64,000 nt of DNA from Paenibacillus sp. ACRRX (GTDB taxonomy: Bacteria; Bacillota; Bacilli; Paenibacillales; Paenibacillaceae): contig NZ_JAKRNK010000003.1 in the NCBI RefSeq assembly GCF_022346885.1, forward strand, positions 434,001 through 498,000, written 5' to 3'. Below the pieces are notes generated by a model. It saw only the letters and a program-made list of their open reading frames with translations. It made no database searches and was not told the DNA's origin. Positions within the stretch are counted from its first letter, which is position 1. Each line of letters opens with the position of its first letter. This document shows positions 35,598 through 43,630 of this stretch, in pieces. The translations under genes were made by a program, and so were the position numbers.

Positions 35598-35621
35598 AGC
35601 CAAGGTCTGATGCCCTTGGCT
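35598..35621 (-). terminator. Terminator of hydrolase 2
   Basis: AGCCAAGG pairs with CCTTGGCT around a short loop, 27 nt downstream of the leftward hydrolase gene. Weak T-run. Confidence 0.55.
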
Positions 35622-35647
35622 ATTAATCATGTTATTGATCGCGGGAA

Positions 35648-37102
35648 TCAACCCTTCTGTAGGGTAAATTCGGGATGATCACCAATATTCTGTTCCAACT
35701 TTTTAAATGGCTGCTGTTTTAGATAGTGGTTAAAGAAATCAAGCGAATAATCGTTAATAAGGCGGTGTGCACTTCGTATATCCACCCCTTCCATCCTCTC
35801 GTACAGAGGCGACATCAGATAGGTGTCGGAAAAGCCCATATGCTTCATATTTTTAATTGTCATCAAGTAGTTGCCACCTGCTGTTACAGACTCTTGCCGG
35901 GCAAATGTATCCCTAAAAAACTTGGTTAAATCCGCTCTTGTCGTTCCCTGAGAGGCGATATATTCATCGCTCATCTTCTCTGTCCCCGTGAGCGTGTCAT
36001 CTGCACTCATCATTAGAAATGGCTTCTTCAGCCCATCTGCCGGAACCCGTAGCTTGCCATATAATCCGCCGTCCATATTGATTGCTGCTTTAATTCTGGA
36101 ATCCTTCATCAGCATTTGGACAGTCGTTGCGCCTCCGAAGGAATGACCGAACATCCCAATGCGCTCCAAATCCATCCGTCCTGTAAAGCGATTGTCTGGA
36201 TCATGTTGGGTAAGCTCTTCGATTTGATTGAGTACAAACGTAGCGTCCTCCACCCATTTGTCATTTAATTTATCTAAATAATCAATTGTATTACTTTCTT
36301 GAGGAACAAAATGTACCACACGGCCATCAGGGAAAACCGTTGTTGTGCTGTGGTAAGTATGATCAATGCCTACCACGATATAACCATGGCTTACTAATTG
36401 TTCGATCTCAAATGTGTTTTGGTTTTTAGCCCCGTTTAAGGAATGGGAGAATAAGAGCACTGGATATTCGGGTTCTTTATCGGATAGCGCTGCTCCTTCA
36501 ACCGCATGCGTTTTGACTAGGCCAATGCTTGTAAATAACGGTTTTGGCATATTCAACGCTTTGCTGTATCCATTGGCAAAAAGATCAGGATAAGCAACAT
36601 AGGGTGCACACTTGCCTTTGGATGCTAAATTAGCTGGGTACCAAATCTGCACCATCAATTCACGCTTATCGTCAGGTGCAGAAGTATAGAGCTCCTCTCG
36701 TCGTTCATCTTTCCAATCATAAGACACTGTCCCAATCGGGTAAGGTCCTTTCGGCTTCTCAAACGTGAACACTGGAAGCAGGAGCGGCAGGGCTACCGCT
36801 ATAGAAGCATATATGAAAGCAAGCGCCGTAATCAGCAGGGTCCGGATCCGGGATGCCTTCTGTTTCACTTCCTTCGGTTTAAACTTATACCGCAAAGCAG
36901 CGATAACAATGGGTACGATCGTCATCACATAGATCGGAATCATGTGCCATCGCATGCCTTCGCTGAACCCATGTATCAGCACGAGTACGGCCGAAGCTCC
37001 GAATCCAACCAGCAGCCCGCGCTGCGATTTGTTTGGGGCAAAAATTACCCAACCAAGCATTAGAACATTAAAAATAGCAGTTAACATTTCAAGTGATCTC
37101 AT
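35648..37102 (-). CDS. Membrane-anchored PAF-acetylhydrolase-like alpha/beta hydrolase (paralogue 2)
   Basis: A 484-residue protein, colinear with the paralogues at 20068 and 38383. It has four N-terminal hydrophobic helices with 'FAPNKSQRGLLVGFG', then 'FSHSLNGAKNQNTFEIEQLVSHGYIVVGIDHTYHS'. The nucleophile elbow is 'GHSFGGATTVQML' (Ser about 321), followed by 'INMDGGLYGKLRVPADGLKKPFLMMSADDTL' and 'KHMGFSD' for the catalytic His. The oxyanion loop reads HSLNG where the others have HGLSG or HGFSG, a small divergence near the active site. The ATG has GAGGAGG upstream. Expressed from the MerR-type promoter at 37151, divergent from MerR regulator 2. Confidence 0.87.
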   Translation of the reverse strand: MRSLEMLTAIFNVLMLGWVIFAPNKSQRGLLVGFGASAVLVLIHGFSEGMRWHMIPIYVMTIVPIVIAALRYKFKPKEVKQKASRIRTLLITALAFIYASIAVALPLLLPVFTFEKPKGPYPIGTVSYDWKDERREELYTSAPDDKRELMVQIWYPANLASKGKCAPYVAYPDLFANGYSKALNMPKPLFTSIGLVKTHAVEGAALSDKEPEYPVLLFSHSLNGAKNQNTFEIEQLVSHGYIVVGIDHTYHSTTTVFPDGRVVHFVPQESNTIDYLDKLNDKWVEDATFVLNQIEELTQHDPDNRFTGRMDLERIGMFGHSFGGATTVQMLMKDSRIKAAINMDGGLYGKLRVPADGLKKPFLMMSADDTLTGTEKMSDEYIASQGTTRADLTKFFRDTFARQESVTAGGNYLMTIKNMKHMGFSDTYLMSPLYERMEGVDIRSAHRLINDYSLDFFNHYLKQQPFKKLEQNIGDHPEFTLQKG

Positions 37103-37150
37103 ATGTTTATATACCTCCTCGTCTACTGTTCATGCTGCTCACTAGCCCAG

Positions 37151-37181
37151 AGTATATATCCTCCTGTTACAGGACAATCAA
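37151..37181 (-). promoter_or_regulatory. MerR-type promoter with 19-bp spacer (hydrolase 2)
   Basis: On the minus strand: -35 TTGATT (37176-37181), 19-nt spacer (37157-37175), -10 TATACT (37151-37156). The spacer holds the perfect palindrome TCCTGTTACAGGA (37162-37174). -35 and -10 hexamers are identical to those of hydrolase 1. Confidence 0.88.
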
Positions 37182-37266
37182 CACCTATTTTTATTTACTT
37201 TGCTATTGCCAAAATCAAAAAGATCTTCAGAGAAGGTGTTTGCGTTACTGAGGATGTGCAGTCCCC

Positions 37267-37297
37267 TTGAATCTCCGGTTACAGGAGATAGTAAAAT
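37267..37297 (+). promoter_or_regulatory. MerR-type promoter with 19-bp spacer (MerR regulator 2, autoregulatory)
   Basis: -35 TTGAAT (37267-37272), 19-nt spacer (37273-37291), -10 TAAAAT (37292-37297). The spacer contains CTCC-GGTTACA-GGAG. It is divergent from the hydrolase 2 promoter about 85 bp away. Confidence 0.85.
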
Positions 37298-37320
37298 ACA
37301 CCTTAAAAGGGGGGATCGAC

Positions 37321-38322
37321 TTGTATTTCATGCACAATACCAATACGCAGTCTCAAGATATTTCGGATTGTATAGCTCAGGCAAGCACCTATTCCATTGG
37401 GGAAGTGGCCAAAAAGATTGGTGCCCCCATCAAAACGGTACGTTTCTATGATGAAATTGGGCTAGTAAAACCCACTAGTTATACTGAGGGCGGGCATCGA
37501 TTATATACTACGGAAGATATTAAACGTTTAGAGCTGACGACAACTTTCCGCTGTTTAGATTTCGAAATTGATGCTATTAGCCAGATCATCTCTGGGGATA
37601 GACCCGTTGATAAAGTTATCGACTGGCAGCTCGAGTCCTTGGAGACGCAGGTTCGCACGCTAGCGAATATCATATCCATTTTGCGTCAAGGGAGAACACA
37701 GCAAGGAGATCCATTACGTTGTATCTATGATCTGGTCCATATGAATGCAATACACATCGAGGAGCGCAAACAGTTCATCTCGGAGAGAGTGAAAGCTTCC
37801 AAATTTTTAGACGGGATTCCTGAAGAGTGGAGTGACTCTCTGTTTTATTTTTTTAATAAATACATTATCAATCAAGTAAAATTATCTGCTAAACAAACAG
37901 TTGCTTGGGAAGAACTGCAGCGACTCATCAATGATCCCCAGTTTATAGAGGATCTGAGAAGCATCGAGTTTATGTGCTTTCATGCGGCTCATCGACCTCA
38001 TTTTAATGCAGCCACATGGATCAGGAAGCTAGAGGATATGCAAAGCCGTTTAAAACAAGCATTAAAGAACAAATATCCTGCCCACAGTCGATTTGTACAA
38101 GCACTAGTGGAGGAAGCGACCATGGTATATGCCAATTCAGAGCAACCAAGCAACAAGGAAGAGGACTTTCTCTGCTTGGCTGAATATGTTCAGAAGACCA
38201 AATCCAAGCATCTGGAACGATGCAATACGTTATGTTCCATTCTAAGCCCTCAATACCACCTGCTTTCAAAGGCAAACCTCCTGCTATTTCAAGGCATAGA
38301 ATGGAAGTTTCAACATATATGA
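37321..38322 (+). CDS. MerR-family regulator with long effector domain (regulator 2)
   Basis: About 333 residues. MerR HTH 'SIGEVAKKIGAPIKTVRFYDEIGLVKPTSYTEGGHRLYTTEDIKRLEL' begins about 24 residues in. A linker helix and a helical effector domain containing 'FFNKYIINQVKLSAKQTVAWEELQRLINDPQ' follow. Both parts match regulator 1 (21592-22578). The start is taken as TTG 37321 because AGGGGGG is 5 nt upstream; ATG 37330 is the alternative. It is head-to-head with hydrolase 2 and tail-to-tail with hydrolase 3, and its own promoter has the same operator, so it probably activates all of them. Confidence 0.87.
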   Translation: MYFMHNTNTQSQDISDCIAQASTYSIGEVAKKIGAPIKTVRFYDEIGLVKPTSYTEGGHRLYTTEDIKRLELTTTFRCLDFEIDAISQIISGDRPVDKVIDWQLESLETQVRTLANIISILRQGRTQQGDPLRCIYDLVHMNAIHIEERKQFISERVKASKFLDGIPEEWSDSLFYFFNKYIINQVKLSAKQTVAWEELQRLINDPQFIEDLRSIEFMCFHAAHRPHFNAATWIRKLEDMQSRLKQALKNKYPAHSRFVQALVEEATMVYANSEQPSNKEEDFLCLAEYVQKTKSKHLERCNTLCSILSPQYHLLSKANLLLFQGIEWKFQHI

Positions 38323-38339
38323 GAAAAGACCAATATTGG

Positions 38340-38372
38340 GAACAGTAGAGGGCCAAATACCCTCTACTGTTC
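38340..38372. terminator. Perfect bidirectional terminator between MerR 2 and hydrolase 3
   Basis: GAACAGTAGAGGG pairs perfectly with CCCTCTACTGTTC around a 7-nt loop. Confidence 0.8.
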
Positions 38373-38382
38373 GATTTTGCAA

Positions 38383-39846
38383 TCACCCTTTTTGCAACGT
38401 AAATGCGGGGTAGTCGCCAATATTTTGTTCTAAAAGCTTAAAGGGCTGCTGCTTTAAATAATGATCGAAGAAATCGAGCGAGTAATCATTAATGAGGCGG
38501 TAAGCCTTTCGAATATCGACCCCTTCCATTTTTTCATACAGCGGTGAAAACAGATATAAATCGGAGAAGCCCATATGCCTCATATTTTTAATTTTCATCC
38601 AATAGTTCCCTCCATCTGCTACATGCTCGTACCGCGGCAGCGTTTCACTATAGAACTTGGCTAGTTCCTCTCTTGCCTCGCGCTGGGCAGCATCATCCTC
38701 CCCACTCATATTCGCTGTACCCGCTAGCGTGTCATCGGCATTCATCATCAGAAATGGCTTCTTCAGCCCATCTGCCGGAACTCGTAGTTTGCCGTACAAA
38801 ATACCGTCCATATTAAGGGCTGCTTTGATTCTGGAATCCGTCATCAGCATCTGAGTGCTTGTTGCTCCACCAAAAGAATGACCAAACATGGCCACATTTT
38901 TCATATCCAATCGACCTGTAAAACGGTGGTCAGGATCATCCTTGGTCAGCTTCTCCACTTGATCCAGCACAAACGCAGCATCTTCCACCCATCCCTCGTT
39001 TGCTTTATCTAAATATGCAATAGAGTTCGTGTCTTGCGGCATATAGTTTGCCACACGACCATCAGAAAAAACAGAAGCCGTACTGCTATAAGTGTGATCT
39101 ATGCCTACCACAATATAGCCATGGCTGACTAATTGTTCGATCTGAAAGGTATTCTGATTTTTGTGACCACTAAATCCATGTGAGAAAAGGAGCACGGGAT
39201 ATGAGGCTTCCTGATTGGAAATCTCCGCGTGTTCAATAGAATGCGTTTTGACAAAACCAAAAGTTGTAAATAATAGCTTTGGTAAATTCAAAATCTTACT
39301 GTAGCCCTCTGCAAAGACATCCGAATCGGAAATATACGGCGCTAAACTACCTTTGGCTGTTGAATCAGCAGGATACCAGATCTGCACCATTAACTCGCGT
39401 TTATCCCCAGGTTCTGGTGTGAGCGTTTCTTCCCGCTGATCATCCTTCCAATCATAAGTGACGGTGCCGATTTTATAGGGACCCGTCGGCTTATCGAAGG
39501 TGAATACCGGAAGGATGAGCGGCAGAGTTACGGCGACTGATGAATAAATGACCGCCAGCATGGTCAACGCAATATGCTTTGCATTGGATGCCTTTTTGAC
39601 ACTCTGCCCCTCGGATCGAGACATCATTCTGCTGGATACTATAACTATAGCTAACGGAACGCCTGTCATCGCATAAGCCGGCATCATCTGCCAGCGCATG
39701 CCTTCGACACCCCCGTGCATCAGCAGCACGATGGCTGATAGACCGAAACCAATCAACAGTCCTCGCTGCGATTTGTTCTTGGCAAATAGGATCCAACCCA
39801 TCAGCAAAATATTGACGACTACGACCAACACCTCAAAAGATCTCAT
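38383..39846 (-). CDS. Membrane-anchored PAF-acetylhydrolase-like alpha/beta hydrolase (paralogue 3)
   Basis: About 487 residues, same architecture as the paralogues at 20068 and 35648. The hydrophobic N-terminal third contains 'FAKNKSQRGLLIGFG'. Then come 'FSHGFSGHKNQNTFQIEQLVSHGYIVVGIDHTYSS', nucleophile elbow 'GHSFGGATSTQML', 'LNMDGILYGKLRVPADGLKKPFLMMNADDTL' and 'RHMGFSD'. The start is placed at 39846 (GAGGAGG 9 nt upstream); the longer frame would begin inside that site. It is closer by eye to paralogue 2 than to paralogue 1. Own MerR-type promoter at 39898. Confidence 0.87.
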   Translation of the reverse strand: MRSFEVLVVVVNILLMGWILFAKNKSQRGLLIGFGLSAIVLLMHGGVEGMRWQMMPAYAMTGVPLAIVIVSSRMMSRSEGQSVKKASNAKHIALTMLAVIYSSVAVTLPLILPVFTFDKPTGPYKIGTVTYDWKDDQREETLTPEPGDKRELMVQIWYPADSTAKGSLAPYISDSDVFAEGYSKILNLPKLLFTTFGFVKTHSIEHAEISNQEASYPVLLFSHGFSGHKNQNTFQIEQLVSHGYIVVGIDHTYSSTASVFSDGRVANYMPQDTNSIAYLDKANEGWVEDAAFVLDQVEKLTKDDPDHRFTGRLDMKNVAMFGHSFGGATSTQMLMTDSRIKAALNMDGILYGKLRVPADGLKKPFLMMNADDTLAGTANMSGEDDAAQREAREELAKFYSETLPRYEHVADGGNYWMKIKNMRHMGFSDLYLFSPLYEKMEGVDIRKAYRLINDYSLDFFDHYLKQQPFKLLEQNIGDYPAFTLQKG

Positions 39847-39897
39847 AAGCATGAACCTCCTCATTTACAGTTAGCAGCTATCTGCTTTCTAAATCTC

Positions 39898-39928
39898 ACG
39901 ATACAATCTCCTGTAGATGGATATTCAA
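39898..39928 (-). promoter_or_regulatory. MerR-type promoter with 19-bp spacer (hydrolase 3)
   Basis: On the minus strand: -35 TTGAAT (39923-39928), 19-nt spacer (39904-39922), weak -10 TATCGT (39898-39903). The spacer keeps TCC at positions 2-4 and ACAGGAGAT at 9-17, like the other three promoters, though its left half-site is less symmetric. Confidence 0.8.
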
Positions 39929-40135
39929 GCCTTACTTTTAAAATTATTTGTTGAACGCTCGGTTGTCGCTGTCTGTGAACCTTAAATCAAAACATTAAAG
40001 TGCTATACCAAGCTTTCAAATGATCACTTCTTATTTTTAAAGATTGTTTTATCTCCACCTTCTCACTTGCATCAATGTTGTATATTAGCTTGTGAAAGTG
40101 CTTATACAAACATATTTGAAGTGGGAGGGCTGCAT

Positions 40136-41026
40136 ATGATCCAAGCCAAATTGCATGATGGACAAATGATTGATGTAGAGATTCAAGGAGAGGGGCCGAA
40201 CCTGTTGCTTCCCGTAAATCCGCATCCTATAGAAGGGCCTCAGGCTGATGAAATGGTGCAGTGGGGCGTTGATCCAACCCTTGGACGTTCGCTAATAGAT
40301 GGCCTTCGTGATAAATTTCGTGTGATCGCCTTCGATTATGAAGGTCATGTTCTACGTGCAGCGAAACCCGACACCTTAACACCTGCCAACATCTCCAGTG
40401 ACCTGTTGTCTATAGCTGATGCGGCATCAGCCCCGCAATTCGCCTATTACGGCTACTCTTGGCTTGCACTTAGCGGCATGCAGCTAGCGATTCGCTCGCA
40501 ACGCCTCTCGGCACTTGTTATGGGCGGTTTTCCGCCTATTGACGGCCCTTATCAGGAAATGTTAAGCGTAACAAGGGCAACTCACGAGATGTCCTGTTCA
40601 GCTTCTAACTCTCCAAATAGCTCCCATAGTGCTGCGGAAGAATTTGATTGGTCCACTGTAGAGGTCTCGATGAGCGAGGCCCAGACCAAGCAATTTGTAA
40701 CCCTATATCAGCGTCTACAAGGCTTTAATGATCGTTCAGCCCAATCTAAGATCACATGTCCTCGCCTTTGTTTTACAGGCACAGCCGACAAGATTGATTA
40801 TGGCAAGCGTTGGGGGGATGTGCAGGTCGATATTGTGGGCCCGCTTATGCGCGGTCGCAGCGAAATTGAAGATTTGGGATGGGATGTTCAGACTCTAGAA
40901 GGGCTCGATCACACTCAAGCTATGCAAGCTGTCCATGTCCTGCCCATCCTTCGACCTTGGCTGGAATCGACACTGACTGGAAGGGAAAATGCTCACTTGA
41001 TATCTGATAGCGCTGCAGATGTGTAA
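40136..41026 (+). CDS. Alpha/beta hydrolase
   Basis: About 296 residues. 'HDGQMIDVEIQGEGPNLLLPVNPHPIEG' at the N-terminus, 'FRVIAFDYEGHV', a nucleophile elbow 'YYGYSWLALSGMQLA' (G-Y-S-W, Ser about residue 110) and a late 'EGLDHTQAMQA' with the probable catalytic His. It lacks membrane helices and is unrelated in detail to the three PAF-AH-like paralogues. Substrate unknown. The ATG at 40136 has GGGAGGG 6 nt upstream. The 39929-40135 region upstream shows no further recognisable operator. Confidence 0.82.
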   Translation: MIQAKLHDGQMIDVEIQGEGPNLLLPVNPHPIEGPQADEMVQWGVDPTLGRSLIDGLRDKFRVIAFDYEGHVLRAAKPDTLTPANISSDLLSIADAASAPQFAYYGYSWLALSGMQLAIRSQRLSALVMGGFPPIDGPYQEMLSVTRATHEMSCSASNSPNSSHSAAEEFDWSTVEVSMSEAQTKQFVTLYQRLQGFNDRSAQSKITCPRLCFTGTADKIDYGKRWGDVQVDIVGPLMRGRSEIEDLGWDVQTLEGLDHTQAMQAVHVLPILRPWLESTLTGRENAHLISDSAADV

Positions 41027-41112
41027 TGTGAATGTGAGGAAAACGATAGTGCTTCTTTGTAATATAGGACAGTTTGTGTGATATATAGGGCTCCTTGTAT
41101 TTTCGCAAGCCA

Positions 41113-41160
41113 GCCCAAAGCAACCGGATATAACCATACGGCTTATTCGGTTGCCTTTGG
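41113..41160 (+). terminator. Stem-loop after the alpha/beta hydrolase
   Basis: CCCAAAGCAACCG pairs with CGGTTG-CCTTTGGG around a 21-nt loop. No clear T-run, so termination strength is uncertain. Confidence 0.6.
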
Positions 41161-41257
41161 GTGTGCAGCCTCACGAACCTGATGCTGCCCAGAATACAAA
41201 AAAACAACAAGTTCAGTTCTCATGACTGCGCTTATCGTTTTTAGGTGTGTACTTTAT

Positions 41258-41620
41258 TTATTTGAAGAACACTTTTTCTACATTGTATTTGGCTTTATAA
41301 GTGTTTATAAGGTAGGTTTCGTAAATCTCCCGCTCTACAGCATCTTCATTAACATAAACCTCGATTTTTGCAATCTCATTACGATGGTTTTTCACGACAG
41401 ATACGGTATCTTCAAAATGCTTTTTAATTCTAGGTCTCAGCTTTCGTGCCTTACCTACAAAAAGCAGCTCATCCTTATCGTTATAGAACGTAAAGAAGCC
41501 ACCCGTTTCTCTAGTGATCAGATGAAAATCAGTAAAGCCATAAATGTTGCTCATCTGGGGGCTTTTTTGCTTGTAAATCGTTACATCCGGCTTGGGGATG
41601 GTTATGTTAATCATTTTCAT
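41258..41620 (-). CDS. GIY-YIG nuclease-domain protein
   Basis: A 120-residue protein with a UvrC-N-like GIY-YIG domain. 'GGFFTFYNDKDELLFVGKARKLRPRIKKHF' carries degenerate versions of the GIY and YIG strands plus the conserved Arg, and 'EREIYETYLINTYKAKYNVEK' has the catalytic-type Glu and terminal Asn. Being a stand-alone single domain, it is probably a small nuclease or a DNA-binding relic of repair; the first tyrosine is Phe, so activity is uncertain. The ATG has AGAGAGG upstream. Confidence 0.82.
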   Translation of the reverse strand: MKMINITIPKPDVTIYKQKSPQMSNIYGFTDFHLITRETGGFFTFYNDKDELLFVGKARKLRPRIKKHFEDTVSVVKNHRNEIAKIEVYVNEDAVEREIYETYLINTYKAKYNVEKVFFK

Positions 41621-41783
41621 GCACTTCCTCTCTGTTATAAGTCTTTATCCTATCATAAAACCTCAAAAGAATACTATTGGCTAAATAGCGGCAATCACAC
41701 GTTTGCCTCTGTAGAGCGAACCTACAAGGTCTTCCATGCCTAACGCTGCTTTATCCATCAATTAAAACGTTAATCGAGTGGAA

Positions 41784-43334
41784 TCACTCAAATCTGCTTA
41801 ACAATTCCAGCGCCTCTTCATGATCAGGCTCAAGTTCTACTAGCTTTCGTGTGTACTGTAATGCGTCATCTTCCAATTCTAACTCGAAACAACAAATGGC
41901 CAGACAATAAAATACAGTGGATACGATCTGCTCTTGGTCTGTATGTATCGACATTTCTAAAAAACGTTTTGACTCTTCGTACATGTCCATCTCAAACAGG
42001 ATCAATCCCGCATCAAGTGCTAAGTCATAACGCTGTTCCATGACATAGTACGAGGACCACATTAGCTGAATGCCTCTCCAGATGTCCTGTATTTCTTCAT
42101 CATTTGCATCTGGCAGCAAACGAGAGATCCGACTCGCGCTCTGAATGAAAAATTCAGCATCGTATCCGCCTAAACGCCAAAAGCTTAATATTTGCTGCAG
42201 CTGCATGCTATCAAGATTACGATCTACCCATTCCTTCATACTAAAGAAATCGTCCGGACCAAAGCGTTCAATAAAGCGGCGATAAGCTAATCTTGTATGA
42301 TTATACGCCTTCGGCTTATCCAGATTGAGAATACAACCCACATTTAGGTTCTTATAGTGATGCGGTGGAAATAAAGCCGTTGCTCCTCTCTGCTCAAAAT
42401 AATGTTGAATGGCATGGTAGTTTGCTGTTAAAGAAAAACTTCCATGAAGAATCAACTCTGGCGGCTCTGAGAACTCCCAATTATCAAGCAAATGATCGCC
42501 TTTATCTGCTGTTATTAATAGAGATCCCGCTTGAGACAACCGATTCAAACGTTCCAAGCAAGTCAATCCCGCGACAGGAAATAAGATGTGAGAATCCTCT
42601 AACTGTTCCTGATACATAGCAATAACATTACGATATGGGTAAGCTTCTTGTTCATACTCAGGAGCCCGTCGATACTCATAACGTAAAGATATTTGATGTA
42701 ATGCTTCCGACGGTTGAAGCGAATCCATATTCTCAGGACAGTCGACGATAACATCGGCTTCGTAAATTTGACCATCACCAACATAAATCAACTCTTGTGG
42801 AATACCACAAAAAAAGTAATTCGCAACAACGATTAAAGGCTGCTCTAAATCACCCTCACTAATAGTTGTGCTGGCAACGACCAGATTCAGATCCGTATCC
42901 TGAAGAGCATCAAATCGTGCAAAATCGAGTAATCCTTCGGCAATAAAGGATTGTAGAGCGGGATGCTCCTTCCAAGCTAACACATTACTCATTGCCAAAT
43001 CAGTCATAATGTAACGAAACGGAGGTAGTTCCATTTCCGCATAATCTCTTAATCGACACAACTCCAGCAACACGTGGTAAGCCAGTCGTCCAGCTCCTGC
43101 CCCAAGCTCCACAATCCAAACAGGAGTTGATCGATGTTCCTGACCAGCCCGATCTTGAAGAAACCCAAAGATCATTTCTGCATATGACGTAGCGATCATT
43201 GGATTACTCGTTATGTACTGCGGCACTTGGTCATTATTCCAAGCCTTCATTCCTTTTTCTTCATAATAAGTCCGCTGCAGATCCCAGATTGGGGCTTCGC
43301 TAAAGCGGTAACGTTGTTCTTTATTATCTGTCAT
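41784..43334 (-). CDS. SAM-dependent methyltransferase with TPR-like C-terminus
   Basis: A 516-residue protein. The N-terminal half has SAM motif I 'VWIVELGAGAGRLAYHVL' (about 72-89), 'RYIMTDLAMSNV' and 'VVANYFFCGIPQELIYV', reminiscent of the MidA/SAM-dependent family. The C-terminal 170 residues are helical repeats of TPR type, ending 'LFEMDMYEESKRFLEMSIHTDQEQIVSTVFYCLAICCFELELEDDALQYTRKLVELEPDHEEALELL'. The repeats suggest a protein substrate or partner. Function unknown. AGGATAAGAG precedes the ATG. Monocistronic. Confidence 0.8.
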   Translation of the reverse strand: MTDNKEQRYRFSEAPIWDLQRTYYEEKGMKAWNNDQVPQYITSNPMIATSYAEMIFGFLQDRAGQEHRSTPVWIVELGAGAGRLAYHVLLELCRLRDYAEMELPPFRYIMTDLAMSNVLAWKEHPALQSFIAEGLLDFARFDALQDTDLNLVVASTTISEGDLEQPLIVVANYFFCGIPQELIYVGDGQIYEADVIVDCPENMDSLQPSEALHQISLRYEYRRAPEYEQEAYPYRNVIAMYQEQLEDSHILFPVAGLTCLERLNRLSQAGSLLITADKGDHLLDNWEFSEPPELILHGSFSLTANYHAIQHYFEQRGATALFPPHHYKNLNVGCILNLDKPKAYNHTRLAYRRFIERFGPDDFFSMKEWVDRNLDSMQLQQILSFWRLGGYDAEFFIQSASRISRLLPDANDEEIQDIWRGIQLMWSSYYVMEQRYDLALDAGLILFEMDMYEESKRFLEMSIHTDQEQIVSTVFYCLAICCFELELEDDALQYTRKLVELEPDHEEALELLSRFE

Positions 43335-43589
43335 TTACTCTTATCCTACTTCTGCTAGTTTTTTATTATCTGTCCATCACAATCATTTTCATACCTGCAA
43401 TCATAACCTATTTTACGTTTAATCCCTAATTCCATTCTGCCAGAACGGGACTGAAAAATACCTTATATCCTTTAATTGTTGTGTAATCCCTGTGTTCTCC
43501 TTGATATAAGACCCCAAATCAACGTAGACTCTAGCTCGTTTATATCGGGCATTTCTTATGGATCACAGCTAATTACAGGAAAAGCTAAA

Positions 43590-43624
43590 CGGCCTCAGTC
43601 CTATGGAATTCAGGACAAAGGCCG
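43590..43624 (-). terminator. Terminator of the malate:quinone oxidoreductase gene
   Basis: On the minus strand CGGCCT-TGTCCT pairs with AGGACT-AGGCCG around a 9-nt loop, starting just after the mqo stop. The tail is T-rich but interrupted. Confidence 0.65.
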
Positions 43625-43630
43625 CTTCGC

